From Kiritimatiellia bacterium (lineage in GTDB: Bacteria > Verrucomicrobiota > Kiritimatiellia > UBA8416 > YA12-FULL-48-11), in NCBI GenBank assembly GCA_028716365.1, contig JAQUPZ010000004.1:1-64000 (forward strand): DNA of 64,000 bases. Direction: 5' to 3'. Shown here one piece after another: positions 17,771 through 28,169 of this stretch. A program made the position numbers and the translations under genes. Below the pieces are notes generated by a model. That model made no database searches. It had not been told where the DNA came from and saw only the letters and a program-made list of their open reading frames with translations. Numbering within the stretch: the stretch's first letter is position 1; every line of letters starts with the position of its first letter.

Positions 17771-20700
17771 ATGAGAAACAAAAACAGTCGGTTGGATGTG
17801 CATCGTCGATTACTGTCAATAATCGCTTTCATTGCGGTTACGCTTACTTTGATCGTGCCGTGGACGCTTTTGGCCCAGCAGACCGCAGCACCGGTTAAAC
17901 CAAATTATGCATTCACCATGGCGGTAGATCGCGTCGACGCGCGCTACAATGTCGGCGAAAAAGTTATTTTCAATGCCGAACTCAAAGTGGACGGGCAACC
18001 AGCCCAGGACGTTAAACTGCCTTATGTTATACGCGAGGACGATTACACAACGGTTACCAATGGCGAAATGGTTTTCACTGCCGGTAAGGCGAGTATCACT
18101 GCCACATTCCGTAAACCCTCTTTTCTGCTGGCCGTTGTCACAATGACCGAGACTGAGCCGGTAAAGAAAACAATCAATCGTTATGCAGGTGCCGCATGCA
18201 AACCGGAAAAGATTGCCCCGTCCATGCCCAAGCCTGATGATTTCGATACCTTCTGGGGTGGAAAAAAGAATGAGATGGATAATTTACCGTTCCATGCCGA
18301 GTTGAAGCCTATTACCGGACAGACTGACGATAAAATTGAAGTCTATGAAATGATCCTGAACAGTATCAATGGGGCAAAGGTTTATGGATATTTTGCCAAA
18401 CCTAAAGGAGTGGGGCCGTTTCCGGCATACATGGAAGTTCACGGAGCTGGAGTTTACTCTCTGAGCCCAAACAGTGTTGTGTCGTATGCCAAACGTGGTG
18501 TTATGGCAATTGACATGAATGCGCATGAGCTAGAGAGCGGAAAACCAAAAGAATATTACGATGCGCTGAAAGAAGGCTCCTTGAAAGACTATCCTCACCA
18601 GGGATGTGAAAGTCGCGATACCTGCTATTTCCTGCGCATGTTCTGTTCCTGTTACCGCACGGCGCAGTACATTACTTCGAGGATAGAATGGGACAGGAAA
18701 CATTTTGTTGTGTACGGTTCAAGTCAGGGTGGTGGACAGGCTTTTGTTACAGCGGGCCTGTGCCCGAAGGTCACGGCGTTTGTGTCAAATGTTCCGGCTC
18801 TTTGTGATCATACTGGCCCTGAGGCTGGTCGTTCTGCAGGCTGGCCAAGATTGGTTGCATACACTGGCGGTAAAGCCGATCCGAAACAATTGCAGGCATC
18901 GCGCTATTTTGACTGCGTTAACTTCGCTTATGCAATCAAAGCAAAAGCACTGGTATCTGCCGGTTTCATTGACGTTACATGTGCTCCAAGCTCAGTGTAT
19001 GCCGCATGTAACGTTCTGTCAGGACCCAAAAGGGTATTTGACACCGTACGGTATGGTCACACATCTGCACCTGAATTTACGAAGGAGATTCAACCATTTA
19101 TTCATGATGAACTCGGCCTCGCCGGTGATATGCGGCTTGGTGCTCTCAAGGACTTGAATGGCTATTTTCCATTCATACCACCGCCAACACGCGAGGCCTG
19201 GACGAAACGTTCTGAACGTGTCAAGCGTCAGCTGCTGGTGACGTTGGGATTGTGGCCAATGCCAGCAAAAACGCCGCTCAATGCTGTTATTCACGGTAAA
19301 ATAGACCGTGGTGATTATACCGTTGAAAAAGTTTTTTTCGAAAGTGTTCCGGGTTTTTTCGTGACCGGTAGTTTGTACCGGCCCAAGGGAAAGAACGGGC
19401 CGTTACCCGGTGTTTTGTATCCGCATGGTCATTGGGCACAGGGCCGCTTTGATGATTCTGGTGTGAATGGTGTCCGTAAAGAGATTGTTCAGGGTGCAGA
19501 GCGGTTTGAGGAAGGTGGGCGCAGTCCGCTCCAGTCGATCTGCGTGCAGATGGCACGTATGGGATGTGTGGTATTTCATTATGACATGATTGGCTATGCC
19601 GACAGTCTCCAAATCCCAAGAGAAATTTCTCATGGATTCAGCAAACAACGGCCTGATATGAATACTATCGCGAACTGGGGCCTGTTCAGTCCGCAGGCGG
19701 AAACACACTACCAGAGTGTCATGGGACTGCAGACTCTGAATTCTATCCGTTCGGTGGATTTTCTGCTTAGTTTACCCGACGTCGATCCCAAGCGTATTGC
19801 CGTTACCGGCGCCAGCGGTGGTGGAACGCAGACTATGATTCTTGCTGCGGTTGATCCGAGGATCGCATTTTCTTTTCCCGCGGTAATGGTGTCCACAGCA
19901 ATGCAGGGAGGCTGCACATGTGAGAACGCCAGCGGGGTCCGCGTTGACACCGGGAATATTGAGTTCTCCGCGTTGTTTGCGCCCAAACCCCAGGGCATGA
20001 ATTCGGCGAATGACTGGACAAAGGAGATGTGGACAAAGGGATTTCCCGAGATCAAACAGATATATGCAATGCTTGGTGCTGCCGACAAAGTCATGTTACA
20101 GCGGGGTGAACACTTTCAACATAACTATAATTATGTCACCCGTGAGGCGTTTTACCAGTTATTGAACCGGTACTTCAAATTAGGACTTCCTGAACCTGTT
20201 ATTGAGGAGGACTACAAACGTCTCACAAAGGAAGAGATGACTGTCTGGGATGCGGCTCATCCTGCGCCACCAAGCGGCCCTGATTTTGAACGCAAACTGC
20301 TCAAGGATATGCTTGATGATGCAAACAGGAAACTGAATGAAGCGGTCAATTCGGCTGCCGAGTTTCGAAATGTATATGGAGGTGCCGTAGATATCGTAAT
20401 TGGCCGTAACCTGGAAGATACTGGCGAAATCAAGTGGACACCATCACCGGTGAAAAACGCTTGTGATTATGTTGTCACAACAGGAATACTCAGAAATCAT
20501 ACGCATTGTGAAGAATTACCCGTGGTAATTATCGAGCCAAAATCGTTCAACGGGCAGACTGTTATCTGGATTGATCCGATTGGTAAAGCAGGTTTGTTTA
20601 CAAAAGCGCCGGATGGAAAGGAAGAGTGTAACCCTAAACCGGAAATTAAACACCTGCTGGATTCCGGCGCGAGGGTAATTGGCGTCGATTTACTGTACCA

Positions 20701-21223
20701 GGGTGACTTCCTTGTCGATGGCAAGTCGATGGATAAGACCAGGCGTGTCAATAATCCACGCGAAGCTCCTGCCTACACATTCGGCTATAACCACGCGCTG
20801 TTTGCCCAGCGGGTCCATGATATCCTGACTGTTGTGGCATTTGCCCGGAGCAGGGATCCTAAGCCAAAGTCTATCGCTCTTACCGGACTCAAAGGCGCAG
20901 GTCCATGGGTTGCGGCAGCGCGTGCACAGTGTGGTGATGCTGTGGAGCGTACAGCCATTGACACAGGCGGATTCAGATTTGGCAGTATTCTTGACATGCA
21001 TGATATAAATTTCATTCCAGGCGGCGCAAAGTTTGGCGATTTGCCCGGTATGATCGCACTTGCCGCGCCGGGAAAACTCTGGCTGGCAGGTGAAGCGACA
21101 GCAGGTCAGACTTTCGTGCGTAAGCAATATACCCAGGTTAACGCCGAGAAAGCATTGACTATCTTTTCTGGCACGCCGGAAAATGAATCCTCAGACGCCA
21201 TTGGTTTTCTGCTTAGCAACTGA
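17771..21223 (+). CDS. Three-module secreted esterase (AXE1-type + glucuronoyl/acetyl esterase-like + degenerate hydrolase)
   Basis: The 1150-residue protein has a signal peptide (to about residue 36) and a short beta domain. Three alpha/beta-hydrolase modules follow. Module 1 (about 140-450) is acetyl xylan esterase (AXE1)-like: nucleophile GSSQGG with S318, Asp in FIDVTCAPSS, His in RYGHTSAP. Module 2 (about 460-840) resembles large acetyl/glucuronoyl esterases: YPHGHWAQG, nucleophile GASGGG with S682, His in RGEHFQHN. Module 3 (about 850-1150) has a comparable core, but the elbow reads GLKGAG with Lys1041 where Ser is expected, so it is probably inactive. GGAG precedes the ATG, and the gene follows the rhamnosidase gene by 10 bases. 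It probably deacylates the same polysaccharide. One open frame, no sign of assembly error. Confidence 0.82.
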   Translation: MRNKNSRLDVHRRLLSIIAFIAVTLTLIVPWTLLAQQTAAPVKPNYAFTMAVDRVDARYNVGEKVIFNAELKVDGQPAQDVKLPYVIREDDYTTVTNGEMVFTAGKASITATFRKPSFLLAVVTMTETEPVKKTINRYAGAACKPEKIAPSMPKPDDFDTFWGGKKNEMDNLPFHAELKPITGQTDDKIEVYEMILNSINGAKVYGYFAKPKGVGPFPAYMEVHGAGVYSLSPNSVVSYAKRGVMAIDMNAHELESGKPKEYYDALKEGSLKDYPHQGCESRDTCYFLRMFCSCYRTAQYITSRIEWDRKHFVVYGSSQGGGQAFVTAGLCPKVTAFVSNVPALCDHTGPEAGRSAGWPRLVAYTGGKADPKQLQASRYFDCVNFAYAIKAKALVSAGFIDVTCAPSSVYAACNVLSGPKRVFDTVRYGHTSAPEFTKEIQPFIHDELGLAGDMRLGALKDLNGYFPFIPPPTREAWTKRSERVKRQLLVTLGLWPMPAKTPLNAVIHGKIDRGDYTVEKVFFESVPGFFVTGSLYRPKGKNGPLPGVLYPHGHWAQGRFDDSGVNGVRKEIVQGAERFEEGGRSPLQSICVQMARMGCVVFHYDMIGYADSLQIPREISHGFSKQRPDMNTIANWGLFSPQAETHYQSVMGLQTLNSIRSVDFLLSLPDVDPKRIAVTGASGGGTQTMILAAVDPRIAFSFPAVMVSTAMQGGCTCENASGVRVDTGNIEFSALFAPKPQGMNSANDWTKEMWTKGFPEIKQIYAMLGAADKVMLQRGEHFQHNYNYVTREAFYQLLNRYFKLGLPEPVIEEDYKRLTKEEMTVWDAAHPAPPSGPDFERKLLKDMLDDANRKLNEAVNSAAEFRNVYGGAVDIVIGRNLEDTGEIKWTPSPVKNACDYVVTTGILRNHTHCEELPVVIIEPKSFNGQTVIWIDPIGKAGLFTKAPDGKEECNPKPEIKHLLDSGARVIGVDLLYQGDFLVDGKSMDKTRRVNNPREAPAYTFGYNHALFAQRVHDILTVVAFARSRDPKPKSIALTGLKGAGPWVAAARAQCGDAVERTAIDTGGFRFGSILDMHDINFIPGGAKFGDLPGMIALAAPGKLWLAGEATAGQTFVRKQYTQVNAEKALTIFSGTPENESSDAIGFLLSN

Positions 21224-21282
21224 AATAGTCGGTGTCGGGAACATCAAGTCAATTACTGTGATATCCCAAAAGGAGATAAATC

Positions 21283-24200
21283 ATGTACCATAAAATGCCG
21301 ACAGTACAAATAATCGTTACAATTATCATCTCTGTATTAGCGCTGAATGTCATGTCTGGCGAAGTGAAGGCCGATGATGTTAAGACTGTAGAACGTGGGT
21401 TACTGGGCTGGTGGAAGTTCGATGATGGCAGCGGTGGAGAAGCCATCGACAGTTCCGGCATAGGAAATTCCGGTGATATTACCGGCGCGGAATGGGTTGA
21501 AGGGAAATTCGGCAGGGCGCTCCACTTTGGCGGAAAGAATGCCTATGTTTCTGTTCAAGACCTCGAAGGTCTGGATGAATCATCAGAAATGACCGCAGAA
21601 GTCTGGGTGTACTGGGAGGGCACGGGAAAGTATCCCAATATCATCACCGGTGGCAACTGGAATCCAGGCGGGTTCCTGATGTTTGTTGCAGATAACCAGT
21701 GCAGTTTCCGGATGTTCAAACCCGGTCCTGCTCCCTGGGAACCGAAGAATCATGCTGAATGTAGTGCGGCAATCCTGCAGTTCAAGCAGGGACAATGGTA
21801 CCATCTGGCAGTGACATTCAAACGTCCGACGATGCGAACATACGTCAATGGCCAGCCTGCCGGTACGGCTGACTGGGATTACCCGGTTGGTTTTTCGGGA
21901 GATTTGCGGATCGGAGCATGGGACGGCAATGGAGTTTGTCATAATGGTCTGATTGATGAAGTCAAAATTTACAACCGTGCGCTGACTGAATCGGAAATTA
22001 AAACAAGTTATGCCAAAGAGGCGAACAAGCGGACTGAGGTACAGGTTTCAGGATCCAAACCGTATACAAAGCTTGTTACCAGTGTGAAACCGGCCATTAC
22101 CCTGAAGAACAGGTACACGACTCTTATGCTCGACAAAAAAACACGTGTTATCGGTCTTGTTGATCGATCTACTGGAAAAGATATTCATAACGGTGACCAG
22201 CCTCTTGTGACAGTACGGGCCGGTGGCAAAGAATATAAACCGTCATCGTGTTCGTATTGTGACGGTAAACTGATGGTTGATTTCGGCAAGTCCGGTATTA
22301 ACGCGGTCATAAAGTTCGATGCGATCAAGGGATACTATCGTGCTGAAGTTCTCTCCGTTACGGGCAGTAACCTGGAAAAGATTGTATTCATGAACTTCGG
22401 GGTCGAACCCGCCAAATATGTAAGTGGCACTTCCGGACTTGCCGCCGATGATGAATTCGGTGTTTGCATACGTGCTTTGACCGTTGCCACCGAGGTGTCA
22501 ATAGGAGGCAGGCCACCACGATTGCAGGCATTCGGATTAAAGCGACCGGGACTTATTGGATTGAAGGCTGCCCTGGTGGCATCTCCTATCGTTGCAATGC
22601 GAACTACACTTCAGGAACTGGTGCGCAGGGAAGGGGTACCGTATTCCACGCTGGGTGGACCATTTGCCCAGGATGCCGAAGAGAATCGCGGCTCGTACAT
22701 TTTCGCAAATATTTCTGAAGCAAATGCAGATGAGTGGATTGCCTTGACCAAGCGGGCTGGCTTTACAGACATCCACTTTAATCAGGGATGGGAAAAGACA
22801 CTTGGACATTATGAGCCGCGCAAAGATTGGTATCCAAACGGTCTGGCGGGAATGAAAGCAATCGTAAAGAAAATTCATGATGCAGGATTGAAAGCCGGTA
22901 TACACACGCTTACCGGTTGCATAGACACGCGCGATGCGTGGGTTACGCCTGTGCCTGACAAGCGTCTGGCAGCAGACGCCAGTTACACGCTTGCCGCAGA
23001 CATGGACGAAAAGAGCGATACTATCCTGACAGTGGAAAAACCCGGCAATCATGACATTGTCTGGACTTATGCGAGTAATGGCAATGTCATCCGGATTGGA
23101 GAAGAATTGATTCACTATTCGGCGATTTCACAGGAACCTCCATATGGATTCACAAAGTGCACGCGCGGAGCGTTTCATACCAAACCAGGTTCTCATTCAA
23201 AGGGCGCAGCAGCTGACCATCTTCGTCACATATATTTGGCATTCTATCCCGATCCTTTCAGCACACTGGTTGGTGAAGTGGCTGATGCAATCGCAAACGT
23301 TTTCAACACCGGTGAATTTGACGAGATCTACATGGATGGATCGGAAGGCATGGGCAGTAACTATGCCATAGGTGTTATGCGGGATGCCATTTACAAGCGG
23401 CTTAAACGACCCGCACAGATCGAAGCCAGCTGCTGGGACCACTGGAGCTGGTATTATCATTCACGTATCGGTGCCTGGGACCACCCGTGCTGGGGACTTA
23501 ACCGTTTTGTGGACCGGCATATCGCAGACATTCCGACATACCGTCAGTCAGCTTTGCTGGGAGCCCAGCTCGGCTGGTGGGCTATTCGTGGTCCTTCAGA
23601 TCAGGCGCACGGCGGGATGCCCGAGGAAATGGAATATTACTGCGGCAAGACCTTTGCATGGGATGCACCGATATCAGTTCAGGGTGTTGATGTTGGCCCC
23701 CGACCGTGGAATGCGCGGCAGAACGAGTATTTCACAACCTTTGGACGATACGAAAGACTTCGGCTGGCCAATTACTTTACCCCGGAAGTTAAAGCCAGGC
23801 TTCGTGAACCGGGACGGGAGTTCCGGCTTAAACAGGCGGAAAGTGGTTTCTGGCAGTTTGTACCCACGGACTACGTTGATCATCGTGTAACAGGCCTGCC
23901 GGACGGTTCAAAACAATGGACGTTACAGAATCGTTTTGCCTCTCAACCGGCAAAATTCAGGATAGAAGCCCTGTATGGTGTGTTTCCGTACGATAGCAAG
24001 GATGCTGTTGTTGTGACGGATTTTGCAAACTCTGGAACGTTTACAGTTCATGCCAATGCCCCGGATGTCAAGCACACCCTGACCACTGTGACTGATCCAG
24101 TCAAGGTTGGCAGTGCAAGCGCCTGTTTCCGCGCAACCAGTAAACGCCCTGAACGGCATGGAGCCTGGGCACAGGCTGGAATGGTGTTCAACCCTTACCT

Positions 24201-25278
24201 TGACATGAAGGAGGGAAGGGCCATTGGCGTGTGGGTACATGGCGATGGGAAGGGCGAGTTGCTGAATATTCAATTACGAAGTCCGCGCGAGTATATGCAT
24301 GCCTGCGCAGAACATTATATCAGGATTGATTTTACCGGCTGGCGTTATGTTGAACTTCTCTTGCGTGAGCGTGATGCAGATAAGCAAGAGGCATGCGGCT
24401 GGCCATATTCCGGCATGGGGCCGATTTACATGACCGGCCTGAATCGCGGACATGTGAGCGAACTTAACCTTTATCTTGGTGACTTGCCGCCAAATGATGA
24501 AGCAACCGTTTTCCTCGGCCCCATAAGGATGGTACGGACAGCAAAAATATCTCTGTTTAATCCCGCGCTTGAGATCAACGGAAGAAAACTGGCTTTTCCC
24601 GTCACATTGTTGAGCGGTTCATATCTCGAGTTTGAGTCTATGGCGGACTGTCGATTGTATGATGAACGAGGTGAAGTCCTGCAATGGGTGACGTCACAAG
24701 GCGATGTACCTGAACTGGTCGCTGGAGGAAACACGGTTGAATTCATCTGTCAGAGTGCAGGTGAAACCAATGCCCGTGCCCATGTAACCATGATTACATG
24801 CGGGCAACCATTCGGTGATCGCATGCCGAATCGAAAAATCAACTGGGCCCTGTTGAATCGTGAATACGAATATCCGCGCACCATCCTTGCTGTTGATGGT
24901 AAACAGAACGTTTGGGACATGTTCTGCCGGCCAGATACGAGCGGCGCTGATCTCGAACTTGAGATAATGGCTGACCGCAAGGATGTACAGGTAAAGTTTC
25001 CGTCCCTTACTATAGGTGATCGTAAAGTCGTTTTTCCTGTCACTTTGTCTGCCGGTGAAAAGCTGATATATAAAACGGATGAATGCATTCTGTCCCGCAA
25101 AAATGGCACGATTCGTGAACCTGTAACCATTCAGGGTGAACGCCCGGCATTGAAGTCAGGTCTCAACCGGATTACGTTTGGCATGGCATCAGATGTTCCT
25201 GAGGATATCCAGGTTCGTATTATTGCGACAAAGATTTATAAATTTGGTTGGCTGGATCGTATAAATTTATTCCGGTGA
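21283..25278 (+). CDS. Secreted LamG + TIM-barrel glycosidase (paralog A of three)
   Basis: The 1331-residue product has a signal peptide, a LamG/concanavalin-like domain (about 38-245; GLLGWWKFDDGSGG start), and a beta domain. Next is a TIM barrel with DIHFNQGWE, GLKAGIHT, EIYMDGSEG (D685) and SRIGAWDH (D733). These two aspartates are conserved in the paralogs at 29287 and 60517 and are the best catalytic candidates; the YxDG strand end is typical of clan-D-like barrels. Within the barrel sits a conserved insert (IGEELIHYS ... KCTRGAFHTKPGSHSKGA). The C-terminal third contains CBM-like modules, with GVWVHGDGKGELLNIQL shared with the 60517 protein. The exact GH family is not recognised. An AAGGAG site precedes the ATG. 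It is in the rhamnosidase gene run. Confidence 0.72.
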   Translation: MYHKMPTVQIIVTIIISVLALNVMSGEVKADDVKTVERGLLGWWKFDDGSGGEAIDSSGIGNSGDITGAEWVEGKFGRALHFGGKNAYVSVQDLEGLDESSEMTAEVWVYWEGTGKYPNIITGGNWNPGGFLMFVADNQCSFRMFKPGPAPWEPKNHAECSAAILQFKQGQWYHLAVTFKRPTMRTYVNGQPAGTADWDYPVGFSGDLRIGAWDGNGVCHNGLIDEVKIYNRALTESEIKTSYAKEANKRTEVQVSGSKPYTKLVTSVKPAITLKNRYTTLMLDKKTRVIGLVDRSTGKDIHNGDQPLVTVRAGGKEYKPSSCSYCDGKLMVDFGKSGINAVIKFDAIKGYYRAEVLSVTGSNLEKIVFMNFGVEPAKYVSGTSGLAADDEFGVCIRALTVATEVSIGGRPPRLQAFGLKRPGLIGLKAALVASPIVAMRTTLQELVRREGVPYSTLGGPFAQDAEENRGSYIFANISEANADEWIALTKRAGFTDIHFNQGWEKTLGHYEPRKDWYPNGLAGMKAIVKKIHDAGLKAGIHTLTGCIDTRDAWVTPVPDKRLAADASYTLAADMDEKSDTILTVEKPGNHDIVWTYASNGNVIRIGEELIHYSAISQEPPYGFTKCTRGAFHTKPGSHSKGAAADHLRHIYLAFYPDPFSTLVGEVADAIANVFNTGEFDEIYMDGSEGMGSNYAIGVMRDAIYKRLKRPAQIEASCWDHWSWYYHSRIGAWDHPCWGLNRFVDRHIADIPTYRQSALLGAQLGWWAIRGPSDQAHGGMPEEMEYYCGKTFAWDAPISVQGVDVGPRPWNARQNEYFTTFGRYERLRLANYFTPEVKARLREPGREFRLKQAESGFWQFVPTDYVDHRVTGLPDGSKQWTLQNRFASQPAKFRIEALYGVFPYDSKDAVVVTDFANSGTFTVHANAPDVKHTLTTVTDPVKVGSASACFRATSKRPERHGAWAQAGMVFNPYLDMKEGRAIGVWVHGDGKGELLNIQLRSPREYMHACAEHYIRIDFTGWRYVELLLRERDADKQEACGWPYSGMGPIYMTGLNRGHVSELNLYLGDLPPNDEATVFLGPIRMVRTAKISLFNPALEINGRKLAFPVTLLSGSYLEFESMADCRLYDERGEVLQWVTSQGDVPELVAGGNTVEFICQSAGETNARAHVTMITCGQPFGDRMPNRKINWALLNREYEYPRTILAVDGKQNVWDMFCRPDTSGADLELEIMADRKDVQVKFPSLTIGDRKVVFPVTLSAGEKLIYKTDECILSRKNGTIREPVTIQGERPALKSGLNRITFGMASDVPEDIQVRIIATKIYKFGWLDRINLFR

Positions 25279-25296
25279 TAGCAGGAGGAATGCTGC

Positions 25297-26952
25297 ATGT
25301 CGTTTGTCAGACGAATACTTTTGGGATTGGCTGCAATAATACTTCTGTTGTCCAGGGGACAGACACTCCAGGCAGGTGAACAAAATGTACCTGTTTTGGA
25401 TGTCCGGTATCATGGTATCCGGCCAATTGATCCCGATGGACATAATGGACTGCGGAACCCGGAACGTGGTCTCCGAATAGAAACGTTATTTGCTGAAGCG
25501 CCTGGAGCGAAAATATGGGGACCGGCCAGTCACCTGCGTGGTAAGACCACATCAGGTTACAGTGACGATTGGTGGTTGCTTGATGCCAAACGGTATGAAC
25601 CGTTTGGGCTCACTATAGCGCAGACTTATTGTTATCTCGACCAGTTCATGGACCGTCCCATCTCCGGCGAAAAACTGGTGTTGTTAAAGCAAAGCCTTGA
25701 TAACGTAAGAAAGGCGGGACTGAAAACCCTTTTACGATTCGCTTATGAAAAGGGGATGAAGCAGAAAACAGGGCCGAATATCACGACCATACTGGGTCAC
25801 ATGGACCAATTGGCCCCGATTATCCGGGATAATGTTGACGTCATCTATGTGCTCCAAGCCGGATTCATTGGCGCGTGGGGCGAATGGCATAGTTCCAGCC
25901 AAAAACTTGAATCCGACCACGCTAACCTTGCCGTGGTGGTACGGAAACTTCTGCAAATCCTTCCTGAAAACCGTATGACGCAGGTCCGTGTCCCGAAATA
26001 CAAGCGGTGGGTCCTGTCGGATCCGCAGATCAATACATTTCAGATTCTTAAAGCAGAGACCAGTTTTTCTGCAATTCCAGTCTCGCGTATCGGTTTCCAT
26101 AATGACGGTTTTCTCGCAAACAAGACATGCGGGGGAACCTGGCCTGAACCGCCATTATTTTCCAGCCCTGGCAATCCGGAGTTTGACTATATGACGGATG
26201 AAAGCCCGTATGTGCCCGTGGACGGGGAACTTTTCTGGGCTGACATAGGTGGTAAGGTGGATGGATTACAGGCTGCAGTTCGTCTCCGGTTACATCACTA
26301 TGGCACATTGAGTCTTGCCCATAGTTATTCTGAACGTGAAGGCAAGCCGTATTCAATTGATGTCTGGATGCAAACCCCACTTACACTAGATCAGGTTCGC
26401 ATGGCTAGGTTGCCAATATCGGATGGCTACTTTGGAAGTACAGAATCCGATCCTGTTCCCCGAACACAGTTCGAATATATTCGTGATCACTTGGGCTATC
26501 GATTTGAGCTACAACGGGCCCGATGGCCACAACAAATTTCTCCTGGTACAAATTTCCCGGTCGAACTGGAAATCATCAACCGTGGATTTTCACTATTGAT
26601 CAATCCCCGCGTTGTTTTCTTTGTGCTGATTGACGCTTCAGGACGGGTAGTGCATGTCCAAAAGACTGACGCTAATCCCCGAACATGGCAACCATTCAAG
26701 CCGGGTGATATCGAATTCACGCCCCTCGTCCATACGATCAAAACTCAGATCGCAATTCCTGCAGATCTGCAACATGGAAGTTACATGGTCGGGTTATGGC
26801 TGCCTGATGCCGCTGAACGGATCAGGCTGGACGCCCGTTATGCAGTCCGTCTTGCCGATCGTGATGTTCCGTGGTGGACAACGAAATCGGGCGAATATGG
26901 TGTGAATATTCTTGGTAATGTTATAATAGGGAAAGACGAAAATAATAAATAA
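25297..26952 (+). CDS. Secreted DUF4874/DUF4832 protein
   Basis: The 551-residue protein has a signal peptide (to about 26). The opening LRNPERGLRIET is the NPERG signature of DUF4874. The barrel-like part contains VIYVLQAGFIGAWGEWHSS, typical of this family, and RIGFHNDGFLAN marks the DUF4832 half. A beta-sandwich C-terminal region (about 410-545) has an immunoglobulin-like pattern. Proteins of this family are found beside glycan-degrading genes and may be glycosidases or binding proteins; activity is not established. The ATG at 25297 follows GGAGGA at a good distance, 18 bases after the LamG/barrel gene, so the two are co-transcribed. Confidence 0.8.
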   Translation: MSFVRRILLGLAAIILLLSRGQTLQAGEQNVPVLDVRYHGIRPIDPDGHNGLRNPERGLRIETLFAEAPGAKIWGPASHLRGKTTSGYSDDWWLLDAKRYEPFGLTIAQTYCYLDQFMDRPISGEKLVLLKQSLDNVRKAGLKTLLRFAYEKGMKQKTGPNITTILGHMDQLAPIIRDNVDVIYVLQAGFIGAWGEWHSSSQKLESDHANLAVVVRKLLQILPENRMTQVRVPKYKRWVLSDPQINTFQILKAETSFSAIPVSRIGFHNDGFLANKTCGGTWPEPPLFSSPGNPEFDYMTDESPYVPVDGELFWADIGGKVDGLQAAVRLRLHHYGTLSLAHSYSEREGKPYSIDVWMQTPLTLDQVRMARLPISDGYFGSTESDPVPRTQFEYIRDHLGYRFELQRARWPQQISPGTNFPVELEIINRGFSLLINPRVVFFVLIDASGRVVHVQKTDANPRTWQPFKPGDIEFTPLVHTIKTQIAIPADLQHGSYMVGLWLPDAAERIRLDARYAVRLADRDVPWWTTKSGEYGVNILGNVIIGKDENNK

Positions 26953-26979
26953 AAATTAAATTCGAAAGGTCTGGTGTTT

Positions 26980-28032
26980 ATGAAAACACGTCGTGCTCGT
27001 TCTATTGTATCCTGGTTGATCGCTCTCGTATTGTTTACAATTCCTCTGTTTGCCGCCAATGAACCACAATCGCTGCCTGCCGATTTATCTTCGAGGCCGA
27101 TCAAGGTGGGAATTATTGGAATTGACGCTCATGCTGTTCCATGGACCCAGATTATCCATGGGTCAAAGGCACAACCGCCCGTCTCCGATATGAGGATCGT
27201 GGCGGCATATCCGTCATACAGTACTGATGTTCCATTCAGTAACGATAATATCCAGAAGAACATCGAGACCATGCGCAAGCTGGGTGTTGAGATCAGTGGT
27301 TCGATCGAAGAAATGGTCGCGAAAGTAGACGCCGTGATGTTGTTAAGCATTGACGGGCGGCCTCATCTCCAGCAGGCCTCACCGGTGTTCAAGGCAAAGA
27401 AGCCGCTGTTCGTTGACAAGCCGGTTGCCGCTTCACTGGCGGAAATCATCGAACTGTTCGATAACGCGAAGGAAAGCGGCACTCCCTGTTTTTCAAACTC
27501 ATCACTCCGTTACAGTCCGGGTATCGCCGCCATGTCCAAAGACCCAAAGATTGGCCGTGTCCTTGGTTGTGATGCATATAGTAATGGCAAGTCAATCTTG
27601 CCCGGGCACCCCGACCTTTTTTATTACGGTATTCATGGTTGTGAAATACTTTTCACTATTATGGGACCAGGCTGCAAGACAGTGGCGCGAAGCAAAAGCG
27701 AAACAGCTGACCTGGCGGTTGGCGTGTGGGAAGATGGTAGACTTGGAACTCTTCACGGTATTTTACAGGGACGGACCGGCTTTGGCGCACTGGTTTACGG
27801 CGAAAAAGATATTGCCCCTTCCGGAAAGTTCGAAGGTTATGAACCATTGCTTGTGGAAATCGCAAAGTTCTTCAAAACCGGTAAATCGCCCATGACCGTT
27901 GAACATACACTGGAAATTTATGCTTTCCTTGAAGGCGCCGATGAAAGTCTTCGCCAGGACGGACGACCCGTATTGCTCAAAGATGTTATCGCAAAAGCAC
28001 AGAAGGAAGCCACTGACCGAAAGAAGAAATAG
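26980..28032 (+). CDS. Gfo/Idh/MocA-family oxidoreductase with signal peptide
   Basis: The 350-residue product starts with a hydrophobic leader (SIVSWLIALVLFTIPLFA), so it looks exported. A Rossmann start follows (KVGIIGIDAH), with a diverged nucleotide motif lacking the usual GxGxxG. The KKPLFVDKPVAASLAE segment is the EKP-like family motif (here DKP, Lys retained). ATG 26980 is preferred over the GTG at 26974, with GAAAGGT upstream. Exported members are common in PVC bacteria and have been linked to oxidation or cleavage of glycosides. The diverged cofactor motif makes NAD(P) use doubtful here. It follows the DUF4832 gene by 27 bases. Confidence 0.78.
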   Translation: MKTRRARSIVSWLIALVLFTIPLFAANEPQSLPADLSSRPIKVGIIGIDAHAVPWTQIIHGSKAQPPVSDMRIVAAYPSYSTDVPFSNDNIQKNIETMRKLGVEISGSIEEMVAKVDAVMLLSIDGRPHLQQASPVFKAKKPLFVDKPVAASLAEIIELFDNAKESGTPCFSNSSLRYSPGIAAMSKDPKIGRVLGCDAYSNGKSILPGHPDLFYYGIHGCEILFTIMGPGCKTVARSKSETADLAVGVWEDGRLGTLHGILQGRTGFGALVYGEKDIAPSGKFEGYEPLLVEIAKFFKTGKSPMTVEHTLEIYAFLEGADESLRQDGRPVLLKDVIAKAQKEATDRKKK

Positions 28033-28083
28033 TTGTTTGTTATATTTGGAGATGGTTTGTGGGGAGATATAAATAATTTGCAG

Positions 28084-28096
28084 TGACATATTGTCA
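28084..28096. promoter_or_regulatory. Small palindrome upstream of the PfkB kinase gene
   Basis: TGACATATTGTCA is a 5-3-5 inverted repeat in the 137-base gap between the Gfo/Idh/MocA gene and the sugar-kinase gene, 73 bases before the kinase ATG. It is a possible operator; the regulator is unknown and a chance match of this size is quite possible. Confidence 0.2.
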
Positions 28097-28169
28097 TGCT
28101 TGAAACTCAGAGTAACTCCTGCGATTATTACCCACAAGATTCTATGACTGAATGACAAGGAGAGAAAGT

